DNA from: Tyto alba
Taxonomy: Eukaryota > Chordata > Aves > Strigiformes > Tytonidae
Assembly: GCF_018691265.1 (NCBI RefSeq)
Contig: NW_024881313.1
Location: 39,549,518-39,613,517 of the forward strand
DNA: 64,000 nucleotides
Direction: 5' to 3'
Shown here: positions 39,101 to 51,290 of the stretch, piece by piece
How the letters are laid out: every line of letters starts with the position of its first letter
Position numbering within the stretch: position 1 is the stretch's first letter
Position numbers and translations under genes: made by a program
Notes under the pieces: model-generated
The model's input: only the letters and a program-made list of their open reading frames with translations
Database searches by the model: none
Told to the model about the DNA's origin: nothing

Positions 39101-42100
39101 ATTTCTTGCTTCTTGTCATGGAAGGGGAAGACTACCCTCAGAAAGGTGAAAAAGTTTGTTAGAGTCCATAAAAAGCTCAGCAGCAATATGAGGAACAGAA
39201 CCTTAGCTTTTATAAACAGAAAAATCTATTCTTAGTCTGGTAATTTTACCTTTGCATCAGGATTTCACTTAAGTTCAACTTGATGACATATTCAGGGCCA
39301 TGGAATTGTATCTTTGTCTGTATCTGACTTTAATTCTCGTGCTTGATAGTCTATGCAGTTAGCAAGGAGCAAAGTACCTAAAAAACCCTGTAGACAGAGC
39401 CTAGGACATATGCTCATTGTTGTATTGATTTAGAGGACTAGCTAAAGCACTGATTTCAAATTTGTAGATTACTAATGTTTATAATTTGGTCTTCTATAAT
39501 TAGAAGTCATCAAGATCCAATCAACACACTCTATCTTACTTGTTATCAGTAAGCAAATGATTCTTGGAACTGGCTTGTTTTGTTTCCTAACCAGCTGGTA
39601 TATTAATCCCAGAAATTCAATATTTGTTTAAGATAAAATGTCCTCCCAAGAGAAGTCAAAGCTAGAATGCTTCTGTCCTGAGCAAGCGCAGGAAGAACCA
39701 GTGGGAAATGTTCCCCTTTTCCAGAGCTCAGCTCTGACAATGGGAACATGGAGAAAATAGCAAACAGATTTAAAATAGGAGGAAAAAAATGTAAAAAATG
39801 TGAATGTAGAAAGAAAAATGGGTGTGGGGTGAATTGCACATAATAGAGTGTGACAACTTTTGAGCTCTAGCAATTGTTCAAGGATTTTCAGACTCTCCTC
39901 TGTGGAAAATTTGGTCTCATATGTCCACGTGCTTTCTGATGGAGCCACTAGAGCTCCATCAGATTGACAAATGGTGGATCTAATCTGGTGGCATTAGTTA
40001 CCATGGACAATTATAAAGGTTACGCAGATGGTAAAGGTTTTAGCTAACAATAATGTTAACAGTAACAACACAGACCCTCCTGGGCAAGTCATTTGTTTTC
40101 TCACATAATCTTAAATGACTGTATCAATATATCTCCCACTTCCTGTGCCATCTGGATTCAGCTAATACAGTTACACTATGGCAGGTTACAGACCCATCTT
40201 CAATTGAGGGGTAGACGTCTTTAAAGTTTTTCTGAACAGTTCATAACAGGTCTACGATGAGGATAAACAAAGAATCCAAATATTTTAACTCATGAACACA
40301 CCCCACTATACTTATTTTCCTTTAATGTTAATATTAGAGATCTCCTTTTCATAGAAAAAGGAAACTAAATCATTCACATATGCAAACACGGACTACAAAG
40401 TCAAAGCTCACAATATGCAGAAATATTTGCATTTCTAGTTTGGTACTGATGTTTCTAGCCAGGCACACCATTTTTTGAGTTTCAGTGTGAGTGCCTGAAC
40501 TGTGAGAAATACAGAGAAAATCATTCAGACTATTTAATGTGTTAATGAATTATGCCTTTGAGGGTTATAGGTAGTCTCCAGAGCTACAACAAACAAAGGC
40601 TACAGGAATGTACAGAAACCCACCTCAAAATCTATCCTAACACAAATGACCCTATGATAAGCATACCCAGAAACACCAAATGTGCTCTTATTTTACTTTT
40701 CTCCTTTTCTAGTACACAGGTGTTATGAAAACATCACAGGAGGGCAGTGGGAAAAGAAGGTGCTACATGTCCCTGATTTCAAATATCCCCTCTGGCAAAT
40801 ACAGAAAGCATGCTGTGAAAACTCAAACTTTTCTCTCATATGTCAACTATTATCATAGGATGTTGTACCACCTTGATGGGCTTCAGGACTTCAAATATAT
40901 CATCAACGTATTTGGCTATCTGGTCGGATGTTCTGTCTCTGAGAATATCCAACACCTGGTGCATCAGAGGAAGACATAATGGCCTCAGATCACCATGTAT
41001 AGAACATAATATAGCTCCATGCAGATATATCTTGGGACAGCTTCGAATATATGTTGATTTGTCAGAAACAAATCAGTGGAAATCTGCCAATGCAACACTC
41101 CTGAAAAAGGTGGCAGTTACTGGGTTCCATGTAAAGTCACAGTAACACCTCTTTAATGACAAAGTTTCACTAGATGGAAAGTCTTTCTACCTGAATTCCC
41201 TGGTCCCTTCCTAGCAGGAACTCAGTTTTACTATGGGAAGTGAGTTACTTGTGTTAGGAAAATTTGTATCTTACTCAAAGATTCTGGAAACCTTTCTTCA
41301 TCACTAAACTAACGGACAAATACATATCCTGGGGAGAAGGAAAAGGGTAGGATAGATTTAGAAAAGTCTGGCCGAAAGTGGAGAACCATCACCTGTAGTC
41401 GTAAGGGACTACTGAGCAACACACTGTCATCCACTCCAGGTGCAAGAAGTGCCAACCCCTCCAAAAAAAAAACAGACTATTTCTCCACTGAGGGACTGGG
41501 TAAAGGGAAGGGAGCTCAGAAATCTAGTTTAAACACAGACACTGATATATGGAAGTATAAAAGTGTCTTAATCTGAAGATGCATTTTCCTTCAGATGACA
41601 CTTCATTGCCTAAATGCAACTGTCTGAAGTCATTTGGGGCACCAAGACACATCCTGCTGGACCTCCAGAAGAGGTCTATATAATGTATTGTAAGATGCTG
41701 CACATAAAACCAAGGATTTCCAGAACAGCTTGGTCACGCTCTTACTGGCCATACATTGTCCAAAATGATCCAGATCATTATTGATCTGTTATTAACACTG
41801 CATTGCAGTTACTGTACTGACACATACACCTAAATGTGTCCACCAGGAAGTGTCTGCATATGGCCTAGTTATGGGAATCTGTTTCCTATATTTTGATGCC
41901 AAATATAATTTGAAATACCTGCTACTAGCCAAGTCATCTACCCGGGCTTTCCAGATACAACAGAGGATCTGTAGGAAACTTCCTCCCCTCTGGAAAGTAC
42001 CAGGAGTGCAGATGGAATAGCTCAGGGCATTTTAAATGGTCCCAAACAACTGTGTCTGGGCAACTGAATCTCACACTAGAGATCAAAACTCCTGATGGAT

Positions 42101-42841
42101 CTTAGAGGGATGGTGGAAAGCTAATCATTTTATTCAGCAGCATCTGGAGACAACTTCAGCTACCAAATTCAGGTCTTTGCTTTAGGGAGAGATGTAGAGC
42201 TTAATCTTATTAACTAGATGTCTCTCAATTATAATGAGGTCAAAGATACCCAGCCCACATGTAACTAGCTACCTTTATGTGGATGAATACACCAGCTGAA
42301 TTCCACACGAGGAGGTGAAGATCATCACTGAAGGTCAGTCCTGTTCATTACTTTACATGACCAAAGAGAAACTGTAAACAGGCTTCCCCAACACCTCTCT
42401 TACTGAGAAATTTGTCTGTTCCTACTGCCTAATTCCATACAACACTGAAGCACTTCACAATTATAAATAAATATGACCTAGAATATCCTCTATAAAGTAA
42501 GGAAGCCTTTTCCATCTCAATCCAACAAGGTGGGTGAGGATTGTTAAGTGAGTTTCTGTGGCCCAATGTCAAGAAGTCTTTGGCGGGGGGCTGCAATATG
42601 AACTTCATTCTGTCCGTTCCCAGACAGCAACCCACCTTGACCTTCTGAAGCTGCAATAATTGTTCTGAACCACATGTTGTGGATGAAGAAGCCAGACATG
42701 CATGGGTCATATTCTAAAGTCACACAATGACATTCCTAGAGGGACCTTCACCACAAGATGCACTGAGGACAAATTCACTGAACAGTGGGATGAAATCAAC
42801 TGCTACCGAGCAATACAAAGTGAAAATAGAGTAGGGCAATG
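36115..42841. other. Unique non-coding DNA, no gene recognised
   Basis: Only the A19 tract interrupts nearly 7 kb of unique sequence. Frames of 84 and 101 codons overlap in different phases at 40725-41145 and have no recognised domain. The 36430-36720 stretch, rich in CAATAAAG and CCAATAAG motifs, may be regulatory, but the evidence is thin. Confidence 0.6.
36876..36894 (+). repeat. A19 tract
   Basis: Nineteen A in a row in unique A/T-rich DNA. No gene copy lies upstream that would make it a retroposition tail. Confidence 0.9.
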
Positions 42842-42882
<41 letters not shown>

Positions 42883-42928
42883 AAACACCACAAACCAAAA
42901 GAAAAAAAAAAAAAAAAAAAAAAAAAAA
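42842..42928 (+). repeat. Double poly-A tract (A39 and A27)
   Basis: A39 (42842-42880), a 21-bp spacer rich in CCAAAC and CACAAACC units, then A27 (42902-42928) followed by CAAACACAAAAG. The text after each run is similar (CCAAACACC versus CAAACAC), so a tandem duplication of the tract with its flank is likely. Minus-strand open frames here are runs of Phe codons and not genes. Confidence 0.95.
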
Positions 42929-43548
42929 CAAACACAAAAGAAGATGAAAGCCTGAAAAACACTGAATGAAGGAAGGGAAACTGCAATATGACACCCTGTG
43001 CCAGGCTGCTGGCCCCAGGCCAGGCTGTAATGAGGACCATCGCCCCGGGAGCATGAAGCCATCCCTGCTCACTGCGCCTCTGTTTGACCATGAACCTGGG
43101 TGTTCCAGCAGCAGCATGTGAAAATATTTAGTCTGCTGCAGAAGGGAATGTTTGGGAAAAGAGATAGGAAGGCCTGCATTCCTCCAACCCCACAGCTCAG
43201 TCCTCATTCCCTGGAGCCCTGCCAGCACTCAGGCTGGAGGAGGTTTTGGGGGATCTTTTCTTATTTTTCTGTTTTCCGCTCCAATTGAATGAGAAGCAAG
43301 TGTTGCTCTGATATCAGTCCTTTGGTTAAAAAGAGTCGGAGGAATCACTGGCTGGCTATGAATCACTGGGTGAGGAAGGGATGAAAATCCCTTTATTCTT
43401 TAATCTTCCTTCTGTCTTTGCACCATATATTTAAACAGGCAGCTTTACCAGACAAAGTCTTCCTATCTTCCAGAGCCCAGCATAACAGAGCCCAACCTTG
43501 GCCTGACACCTAAAACTGACTAAAACACAGACATTCCTCTAGGAATAA

Positions 43549-43596
43549 AAATTATATATATAAAAAATAAAATAAAAAAGGAAAAAAAAGAAAATT
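43549..43596 (+). repeat. A/T-rich and A-rich low-complexity tract
   Basis: ATTATATATATAAAAAATAA grades into AAAATAAAAAAGG and AAAAAAAAG. Simple-sequence DNA, with no further structure seen. Confidence 0.8.
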
Positions 43597-44760
43597 CACT
43601 TTTCCTGCTTCAGAGGTGGGTTGTCAATGCTTTGCCTCAGCACAAAAGGTAATCCAAGGTACAGGGCAACAGAGGAGATAGCTGGGAGAACTGTACAGCT
43701 CCCAGAAGTCAGCGTCCAAGAGAAAACTGCCTCCAGAAGCAGCTGATTAACAAGTGAAGTTTGTTGTCATTGCTCAAAGCAGTTGGCAGTGGCCACAGAA
43801 GATACAATGAGCTGCTGGTAGGACTCAGCCGGGTTATTTCTGCTTTCTCTGAACAGCTTCCCCATTTGGTTCAACCACAGATCACCTGTGAAATGAGAGA
43901 ATATACCACTGCTGTGTAACCTGGATGTAGACGTTTTTCCCCCTTTAGTGTGCTGTGAGGACACTCGGGATACATCCTGCCAACAAAAAAATTTAAAAAG
44001 ATCAGCACCAGGGAGCATTCCCAGGCTCTGGAATTCAATCCCTCAGACAGATAAATTGCTGCAACAGTCCCCAACATGGCTTTGGCCCAGACCAACAAGC
44101 ACACTCCCAAGCAGACATGCTTCAGAAATTAGCACAGTCCAGGGACCATTTCTCCATAGACAATTCAGATGCAGACACCCCGTTTTGTATACAATGGAAG
44201 TTTAATAATTTAAATGTGGTCAGACCATGCTTAGCTGGCTTCAGAGCCAGAGAAATGCCTGAGCCAGAGCTTAGCTCTGTTTAGTTTACTAGTGCACATG
44301 AAGCCATTATTTGTTATTCTTCAGAAGAACTCACCAGCCACAGGAATGGAATTATCCATGGAAATTAAAAGGGGAAGCCTGGCCACAGTGGAACTGGTGG
44401 AGTTTTACTCTTGATGGCTTTCAGGAAAGGATTGTTTTGTGAAGCTTAATGAACTAAGAGGAGAATCCACAGTCTGTTCAGCAGCCCTTTGACTTATGAT
44501 CCATCTCATCCTCCCTTCCAGCCTTTTTCCATACTTTAGAACAAACAAATATTTGCCAGAGCAGATAGAGAAGTATTTTCCCATTTGTTTGGAATTATCT
44601 ATTTACAAAAAAACATCTCCATTCTGATACAGAAAGAAAGCAAATAAACTTGAAAACATCTCATGCAATGAAACTTATGAACAAAGCAGGAGGTGAAAAG
44701 GGATAAGTAATTTTGTGGCATGGTTTATTCTAATTTCAGCTGCTTTTATCTGACATGTTC

Positions 44761-44792
44761 TTTTTTTTTTTTTTTTTTAAGAAAAAAAAAAA
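44761..44792. repeat. T18/A11 self-complementary tract
   Basis: Eighteen T, then AAG, then eleven A. The arms can pair over eleven or so A-T pairs. Such quasi-palindromes are prone to slippage and deletion. The K-rich open frame across it is not called a gene. Confidence 0.85.
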
Positions 44793-46099
44793 GGAAATTA
44801 AAATTTGTGTGGATGCATTCTATCGTGGGAAGGGAAAAAAAGGGGTCTTACAACATAGAGAGGCAATATTTTTAGGAGAAATACAGTGTTTGGTAACTGA
44901 CCTTGAAAAAAATGAGGCAGAAAATGTATCTCAGAAGTTTGGGACTGTCAGGACATTTATGGATCTGAAGAAGAGGGACTTTAAAAAGTCTGTTTCTCAG
45001 AGAACGGATATTCACTGTATTTTGAAAAATCATCTACTTTTGGAGTAGTTCAGCTGGGATCCCTCCATATCTTAATGCTTGGCAAGTCTTCCACTTTGTT
45101 AAAGAGAATCGAATAATGGTTTTGTAAATTCAGAGCCTAATTCCTTCCCACTTGGTCCAAGTCAGGAGTCACAGCAACTCAGTGAATGGCTTTCACTTAC
45201 CAAGCCTTGCTAAATTGAGGGCAGATACCACAAATGGGAAATGCAAGAGTTGCTGAGGATGGAAGATCCCAAAAGCAAGGAAGGCATCACTTCTACTGGG
45301 AAACCCTGCTGTGGCTTTTGGATTTCAGTGGTCTTCACCCCACATACCCCACAGAGTTTTAATTCAGGAGTGCAGGTGAGAGTGAGCCTGTTCTGCAGTG
45401 AAGTAAGGCAAGTAAATTCACCTGTTTTGCAGATGAAAAGTGAAGAATTCAGAAGAGTTGTCCTATTTTTGCAAGATCCATAGTGGAACATTTAGAGAAA
45501 CAATATCTGTTGGCATTAAATGTGGGTAAATTGCATTTACTTCCACTCATCTCCAACTGCATCCCTGGGTCCAGGCTCCAGGAAGGCAAAATAATTTGAG
45601 ATAGCTTTTGAATTGGACAGGGATGATCTTGTCTCACTATTAACTTGACCCAACTCAACCCCCTTGCTAATCTTTTCTAAACATGAAAGCACGTTCTCAG
45701 GGGTTGGAAACCCAGGCCAGTGCAGAGGAATATGAACCAGATTAATCTCACCAGGATATGGGTGGGGACCAGCATAAGGGAAATTTCAGTCCATTTCATA
45801 CCAAACAGATCCTGAGACATGAAAGCTTGAACCTCGGATGATTTCTGAATTGAACTTCTGACCTACCAGCGAGCTAGCCAATTCGAATCACTGAAACTGT
45901 GTGCATAAATATTTTTACTTTTTTCAAATGCATAACAAACATAACCCCCTTCCCCAAAAGGAAACAGCATGCCCTAGCTAAAACCTGGCCGTATATTTTT
46001 ACTTCACCATGAAGAACTGAGGTATAAACCCTACACTACACTACCAGGAAGCCTGAAACTATAAAGTTAAAACCAAAGCTATTCTGAGTTAATAGGATC

Positions 46100-46335
46100 C
46101 ATTTGTTGTGCGAAAGAGGCACCGGCATATTTTTTTCTTTGAATGTAGGAATTAGGTAAGTGAAATTGTCAGGCGTGCATGTATGAAATGTAATCTGGCT
46201 AACCCCAGCATTCCAGCCAGCCTAGGTTTCAATAGCTGAAGTATGCATGATAAATTTTATTTAAATGCAGGCAGCCTCGTCTTAATAACTCCCTCATTGC
46301 TTGGAGTCCAGCGTTTCAGGATGCAGAGACCCAGG
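46100..46335. promoter_or_regulatory. Candidate conserved non-coding element, POU-like sites
   Basis: GTATGCATGA (46241-46250) and ATTTAAATGCA (46259-46269) are octamer-like POU cores within 10 bp of each other, with a TAAATTTTA core between them. CGTCTTAATAACTCC follows. No repeats and no reading frame of note. Closely packed POU-type sites are common in neural enhancers, but binding here is inference. Confidence 0.3.
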
Positions 46336-46340
46336 CTCTA

Positions 46341-46445
46341 TCCTCAGTAGCTTGCTGTGAAACTACAGATAAATGTTATAAATGGGGATAGCAATGATTC
46401 TTTTCACAGATGCTGGGCTCTCTAGATGAATAGTGCTTTAACAGA
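46341..46445 (+). mobile_element. Possible MIR-like SINE relic
   Basis: Weak forward similarity: CTTGCTGTGAAACTACAG followed by TATAAATGGGGATAGCAATG, in the order seen in MIR. Divergence is high. It adjoins the possible regulatory block at 46100-46335. A chance match is quite possible. Confidence 0.35.
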
Positions 46446-47156
46446 ACAAAAATATAATCGTTATTATTATTTATTTATTACCGCTCTGGTTGACACAAGG
46501 GGATAAGAGTAAAATCAATCCAGAGCCTCTTCATAGAGGCCCCTAGCATATTTCCCCTAAGACTCACAAATCAACACTGCTAAGTAAAGAAATTTCCACT
46601 TAACACCTCATCACCTCCCCCCACCCCCAGCCCTTGCCAATGTTTATGTACATACTTACCTTTATTAGTGTGGGGGGGAACCCCTGGGATTCCTGGTATT
46701 GGTAGAGAAAACGTGTGCATTTGCAGGGTAAAGGGCAAGCTCGGGGTTCTCTTGTTTGCTGATGGGTTTGAGTTTCTGGTGGTTTATGCAAAGTCTTATG
46801 GAGGAGGGTCTGGCAAAGAGTCTTGAAAGGAAAGGGGAGAATTAGAGGATAGAGGTCGGAACTATACAAAAAGAAAGAAGTTCAGTCTCCTTAAACTTAG
46901 GAACAAGTTGCACTGGCATGAGGTGTGTGGATATCACTTGAGGACACCCCACCACAAAGGGGTGTCATTCTACAAGCAAAAGCAGCAGGCAAGCCCAGGT
47001 GATAGAGGATCGGCTTTTTTATCTTGAAATAAGAGTTATTGTTTTTTGTTGAGAAAATCAGATTTAAACAAGCCAGGAATTTAGATTTAAATGAACCAGT
47101 GTCTAAACCTGTCTCTACTCTGAGTCAAATTATATATAATAATGTTCTATCATTGG

Positions 47157-47176
47157 AAAAAAAAAAAAAAAAAAAA
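47157..47176 (+). repeat. A20 tract
   Basis: Twenty A followed by GAGAAAAAGAAGAA. The purine-rich downstream part suggests decay of a longer run. Confidence 0.9.
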
Positions 47177-48039
47177 GAGAAAAAGAAGAAATTGTGACAC
47201 AAAGAAGGAGACATTCTTTCTTTATAAATATATAATTTTGCCTAAAAAATACAATGTTTCCAGTTTTGACCTCCTTATGCAACAGAATTTTCTTCTTCAA
47301 TGTAGGTGCCCTCAGGATGACCCATGATTTCAGAAGCATCCTTTACTGGGTGTCTGTCAGGGAGGTGAGATGTTTACATCAATCATCTCCTTTTCTCAGA
47401 AAGAGTTAAGGATGCCATCAACCAAACAAAAAGGAAGGATTCGAGTGACAATAGATGCAAATTGAAACTCCATCAGAAATGTTGAGCTTCTGATATTACT
47501 TAATACATGCACTTTAGAATAATCATATGAGATATGCTCCTTTTTTTTTTCCACTATTTAAATTCTCAAGCATGTCACCAATGCTGCTCTTGGAAATGTA
47601 GATGTCTGCTGCATGAAATTGGAGAAGGGAAAACATTTTCCAGGAGAGGAAGCGTTTGGAGGTTTACATGCACATCAGGGTGCCCTGCTTAAGTTTAGAC
47701 ACTAAATATGGAATGAGCCAGTATGGAGCTTGTTGACTCTGGCTCATACCTGGCTTGACCATTAGCCATAATTTTTGTTTGTCTGTGGCTAGCTGTCTCA
47801 CTTAACCATCTGGCTCTTCCTCAAAGACATTCATCCATCTCTTTATTTCATTCTGTGACAGCAGGTCCTGCTTCGTGGACATGTTGCCGACAATAGAATG
47901 AAGAATAGGTCTTAACAATTCAATACGATCCAAGCTCTTTCTTGTACAAATCAACAAGTTTCCAGCCTGTTTGCCACGTTAATGACAGATAATTTAGGCA
48001 TCCGAAGAATTACAAGCTTAAACTAAGGGATCAGAAACA

Positions 48040-48180
48040 AATCCTTGCTGAACAGTGCAACACAGTGTGCAGCAATGCTCTGTTTGGCCCATTGCAATCA
48101 CTGATGCAGCACGTGAGTTAATTAATTGCTGTATCCATAGACCTCAGATGCAGTCAAGAGCCTATTTATAAACACAAGTT
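48040..48180. promoter_or_regulatory. Candidate regulatory block beside CR1 insertion
   Basis: A perfect E-box CACGTG (48110-48115) is followed by GTTAATTAATTGC (48117-48129), two overlapping TTAATTAA-type homeodomain cores. CCTATTTATA occurs near 48162. The CR1 fragment at 48191 was inserted some 60 bp downstream. Confidence 0.25.
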
Positions 48181-48190
48181 CTTCAGATAT

Positions 48191-48532
48191 CATAGAATCC
48201 TAGAATGGTTTGGGCTGGAAGGGACCTTAAAGCCCATCCAGTCCCACCCCCCTGCCCCGGGCAGGGCCCCCTTCTCCCAGCCCAGGATGCTCCCAGCCCC
48301 GTCCAACCCGGCCTTGAACCCTTCCAGGGAGGGGGCACCCACAGCTGCTCTGGGCACCCTGGGCCAGAGCCTCACCCCCCGCACAGGGAACAATTTCTGC
48401 CTTAGATCTAATCTAAATCTGCCCTCTGTCAGTTTAAAACGATCAACTCTTGTCCTATACCAACCCCCCCTGATAAAGAGTCCCTCCCTATCTTTCCTGT
48501 AGCCCCCTTTAATTACTGGAAGGCCTCTATAA
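48191..48532 (-). mobile_element. CR1 LINE 3' fragment, GC-rich subfamily
   Basis: About 340 bp of CR1 3' end in minus orientation. It starts with the terminal octamer CATAGAAT and a degenerate second copy (CCTAGAAT). Read on the minus strand it encodes the end of ORF2, with recognisable LTEGRFRLDLRQKLFPV and APSLEGFKAGLDGAG, then the 3' UTR. By eye it is nearly identical to the overlapping part of the copy at 30635, down to shared GC-rich variants, so both come from one subfamily. It breaks off near 48532 within the coding part, where the next stretch is unrelated A/T-rich DNA. Confidence 0.95.
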
Positions 48533-48812
48533 TTCATAAAAGAAGGTGTGTGCTATATATCCCAAATTTAACATAAAGTCTCATATAGTTTCACCTCAAT
48601 AAATGTAGTTATCAACAATGACAGAACACTTTATGGAAAGGCTGGGAAGAATTTGCCCTAGTTTGCTTTTGTGGAAGCTTTCAGTGGATAATTTACTGAT
48701 GTGCAGTTAAACTCCCATCTTCTCTTTTGCCTGGAAATGTTTTGAAAATCTTTTAAAAATGAAAAAAAAAACAAGTATCTCTTGATATTAGTCAGGAATA
48801 CTTAATGGGGGG

Positions 48813-48856
48813 AAAAAAAAAAAAAAAAAACCACACCAAACTAAACCAAAAACAAA
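48813..48856 (+). repeat. A18 tract with CCACACC/AAACC flank
   Basis: GGGGGG precedes 18 A, then CCACACCAAACTAAACC and AAACAAAAC units. The flank is the reverse complement of the G/T motif at 28381. It lies about 280 bp after the CR1 copy ending at 48532. Confidence 0.85.
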
Positions 48857-49324
48857 ACAAATGCAAAATATTGATCAGAATTTGAGACTTAATTTGACAA
48901 AGATAGGGGTTTCCAAAATAATGTTATAGGGTTTATTATTTACAATAATATAATAAGATTTCCACAGCAGTTGCTTCTACCCATGCCAATGGAGAGACTG
49001 GCCTCTCTTTGTCAGATTAGGCAGCATGACCAACCCCTCCTCACCAAAGGGGAATGGGGAGGCAGGAGCACTGAGTTCATCTCACTACATACGGATGTCA
49101 ACCACAGATCAACTCATCTCATCCCAGGGAAAAATCCAAAGTGGTTCAGATGACTTTCACCAACGCACTAACTGGAAAGCCTCCAAGATGATGTCTTGCT
49201 TAAACAGCATTTACTTGATGTCATCTATGCCAATGAAAGGGAAGCACCAGGATTTAGACTGAGGAGTGTTACCCTCCACCAGCAATCACCATCGGTCTCG
49301 AGGCTATATCCAGTTCTTGCCCTG

Positions 49325-49440
49325 CATGTAGGTAAAATTTCCAATTATTCTGAAAGCAGAGACACCTGAAGATAAAGTGACTTGCACAAGGGTGCACAAG
49401 AAACTGGTCCGGCATCCTCCTCATGCTGACCACATAACCA
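49325..49440 (-). mobile_element. MIR-like SINE relic
   Basis: Contains CTGAAAGCAGAGACACCTGA, AAAGTGACTTGCACAAGGGT and GCACAAGAAACTGG, in the order of a reversed MIR. The AAGTGACTTG core is the strongest match. The region after 49420 is only weakly similar. Confidence 0.55.
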
Positions 49441-51189
49441 TCCCCATCCCTCACCAGTAGTGTTAAATTCATTTGTGCTGAAGAAAGTGCACAGGGTGTC
49501 ACTGAGCCAGTGTGGTTTAACTAGCTAGGTGATATTTTTCTGTTTCCCCTGATATTAACCTCTGCAAGAGCATCCAGCTACCCGTGGCAAGTGTCTATGA
49601 AGGCATTTAACACTCACTTCAGTATTATCTCCCCCAGCTCTTGCTGGTGAGGACAAGGCAATTCACACGTTGAACTCTCATTAATGTAATAACTGCTGCA
49701 CTCCCAAACACCTCCCTCCCCTTCCCCTCATCCACTCTGACAGGAGCTGTGTTCAGTCTCTCTGCCTGTCTGTCTACCTATCCATTCTAAACCATAACGT
49801 TTTGCCCCGTTTTACCCAGCTTCTTTCCCCTATTACATATGTCACCTCTCCCCATGACAGTTACATATGTGAATGAGCAGGTTAAGCTGATTTTAGAAAA
49901 AGTGCTTTCCATTGCTTCTGTCCTTATACAGCACCTTGCCTGGATGGCTTCTGCTCTGTGATGATTAATTAAAAGCATTATTGTAAAGATAATAATAATT
50001 GTAGCAACAGTAAAATAGACCACAGTTACCATATTTCACTCTGAATTTCTCAAACATGGATGTATAAAAAACACTTGTTTGCAGTTAGAAATACCATGAA
50101 AGCTTGCAACTCCCTGGGCATCCAAAGACACTAGATTTATCCTTTAGTATTATCTTCTCATGCTTCAGCTGTAGCCTTCATACAATGTTTAAAACTCAGA
50201 AGTACAAGCACTTTTTAGTTTTTTCTTTTTTGCTCCAGTGACCCCACGCTTTAAGACAGAGCTACCTATTGCAGATGTTTTACGTGTAGTAACTCATCAG
50301 TGCCTAACTCAGATGGCATGCTTTGATTTCATTTGCAAGTATACAAATACTTAAATTTTATCAGATTGTTACTCTTGCCATGTTTAGCTACAACATGGCT
50401 TATTATGCAGAAGTGTCATTTCTGGTAGTATTTCTGGGAGGAATTATTCATGCCTCCCTAACAATTTTTATTTCAAATTATAAACTACCTTACTTAATTC
50501 CTTGGGGTCACACTGCCTTGGTTAAATGCTGCAAAGGTTGCATCACACTGGGATTTAGCACTGTCTCCAATGATTACTGGCTTTTTTGTGAGCAAATATA
50601 AATACTTCTAGGAATTTAGATAAAATCTCCTGAATATCTATGAATTTCGACTGAGTTTTACTTTGAGATTTGGGCTGTGGGAGATGTCAGTCACCCACTT
50701 CAGATCACACTTCTTTATAAATCATACTATCTGCTCCAAGATTTCAGTGGATTGAAGAAGGAAACACAAGGAAGAAAGAAACAGAGGGAGGACCACTTTT
50801 CTCACATTTACCTCCAAGGCACTTTGCGGACATGACTTCCTAATACTGATGCCCATGTTCTCTCCACAAATAATGGAAAACCGTATGCTACTTGTCTTAG
50901 TCATGCACCCACTTTTATACACTCTCTCTGGACATGTCATCACTGTGGACAGGGAGGTAACAGAGATCTCACTATTGGAAGACAATGACACATGACACAT
51001 AGACAACTGAGGTTCCTAAAAGAACCAGCCTGACTCCCCACGTACATTTTCACCTTGCCTAATGTCATCCCCAGCCTACAGTCAGGTTATCTGAAATGAC
51101 AGCCATACTTCTAAATAATTATAAGCACCCCAAAATAATTTTCTGGCAGTGATACCAGCTGACGGAGAATGGCCCATGTCCTTCCAGTT

Positions 51190-51290
51190 AAACTCTCTTG
51201 CACAAGGTGGTGGTAAATATCTCAAACTGTATAATGGGAATGGTCCCTGACATATACTAACCTCAAATGATGCATAGGGATTTTTCTGGA
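51190..51290 (+). mobile_element. Possible MIR-like SINE relic
   Basis: Contains AAACTGTATAATGGGAATGG, then ATACTAACCTCAAATGATGC, in the order of the 3' half of MIR. Similarity is limited to about 60 bp, so this is a low-confidence call. Confidence 0.3.

Larger units (their letters stand above)
42929..48190. other. Unique non-coding DNA, no gene recognised
   Basis: Contains a palindrome CAGAGCT-T-AGCTCTG (44265-44279), the T18/A11 and A20 tracts, and the POU-like block at 46100. Minus-strand frames at 43767-44110 overlap in different phases and are not recognised. Confidence 0.6.

Noticed and set aside
42803..43228. 141-codon minus-strand frame
   Set aside because: Its openness depends on two poly-A tracts read as Phe codons. 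No recognisable domain flanks them.
44265..44279. CAGAGCT-T-AGCTCTG palindrome as an operator-like site
   Set aside because: A 7-bp arm is common by chance in 64 kb and it overlaps ordinary CAGAG/AGCT repeats.
45415..45480. Possible reversed MIR (TTTTGCAGATGAAAAGTGAAG)
   Set aside because: Similarity is limited to the generic GCAGATGAAA part and the order beyond it fails.
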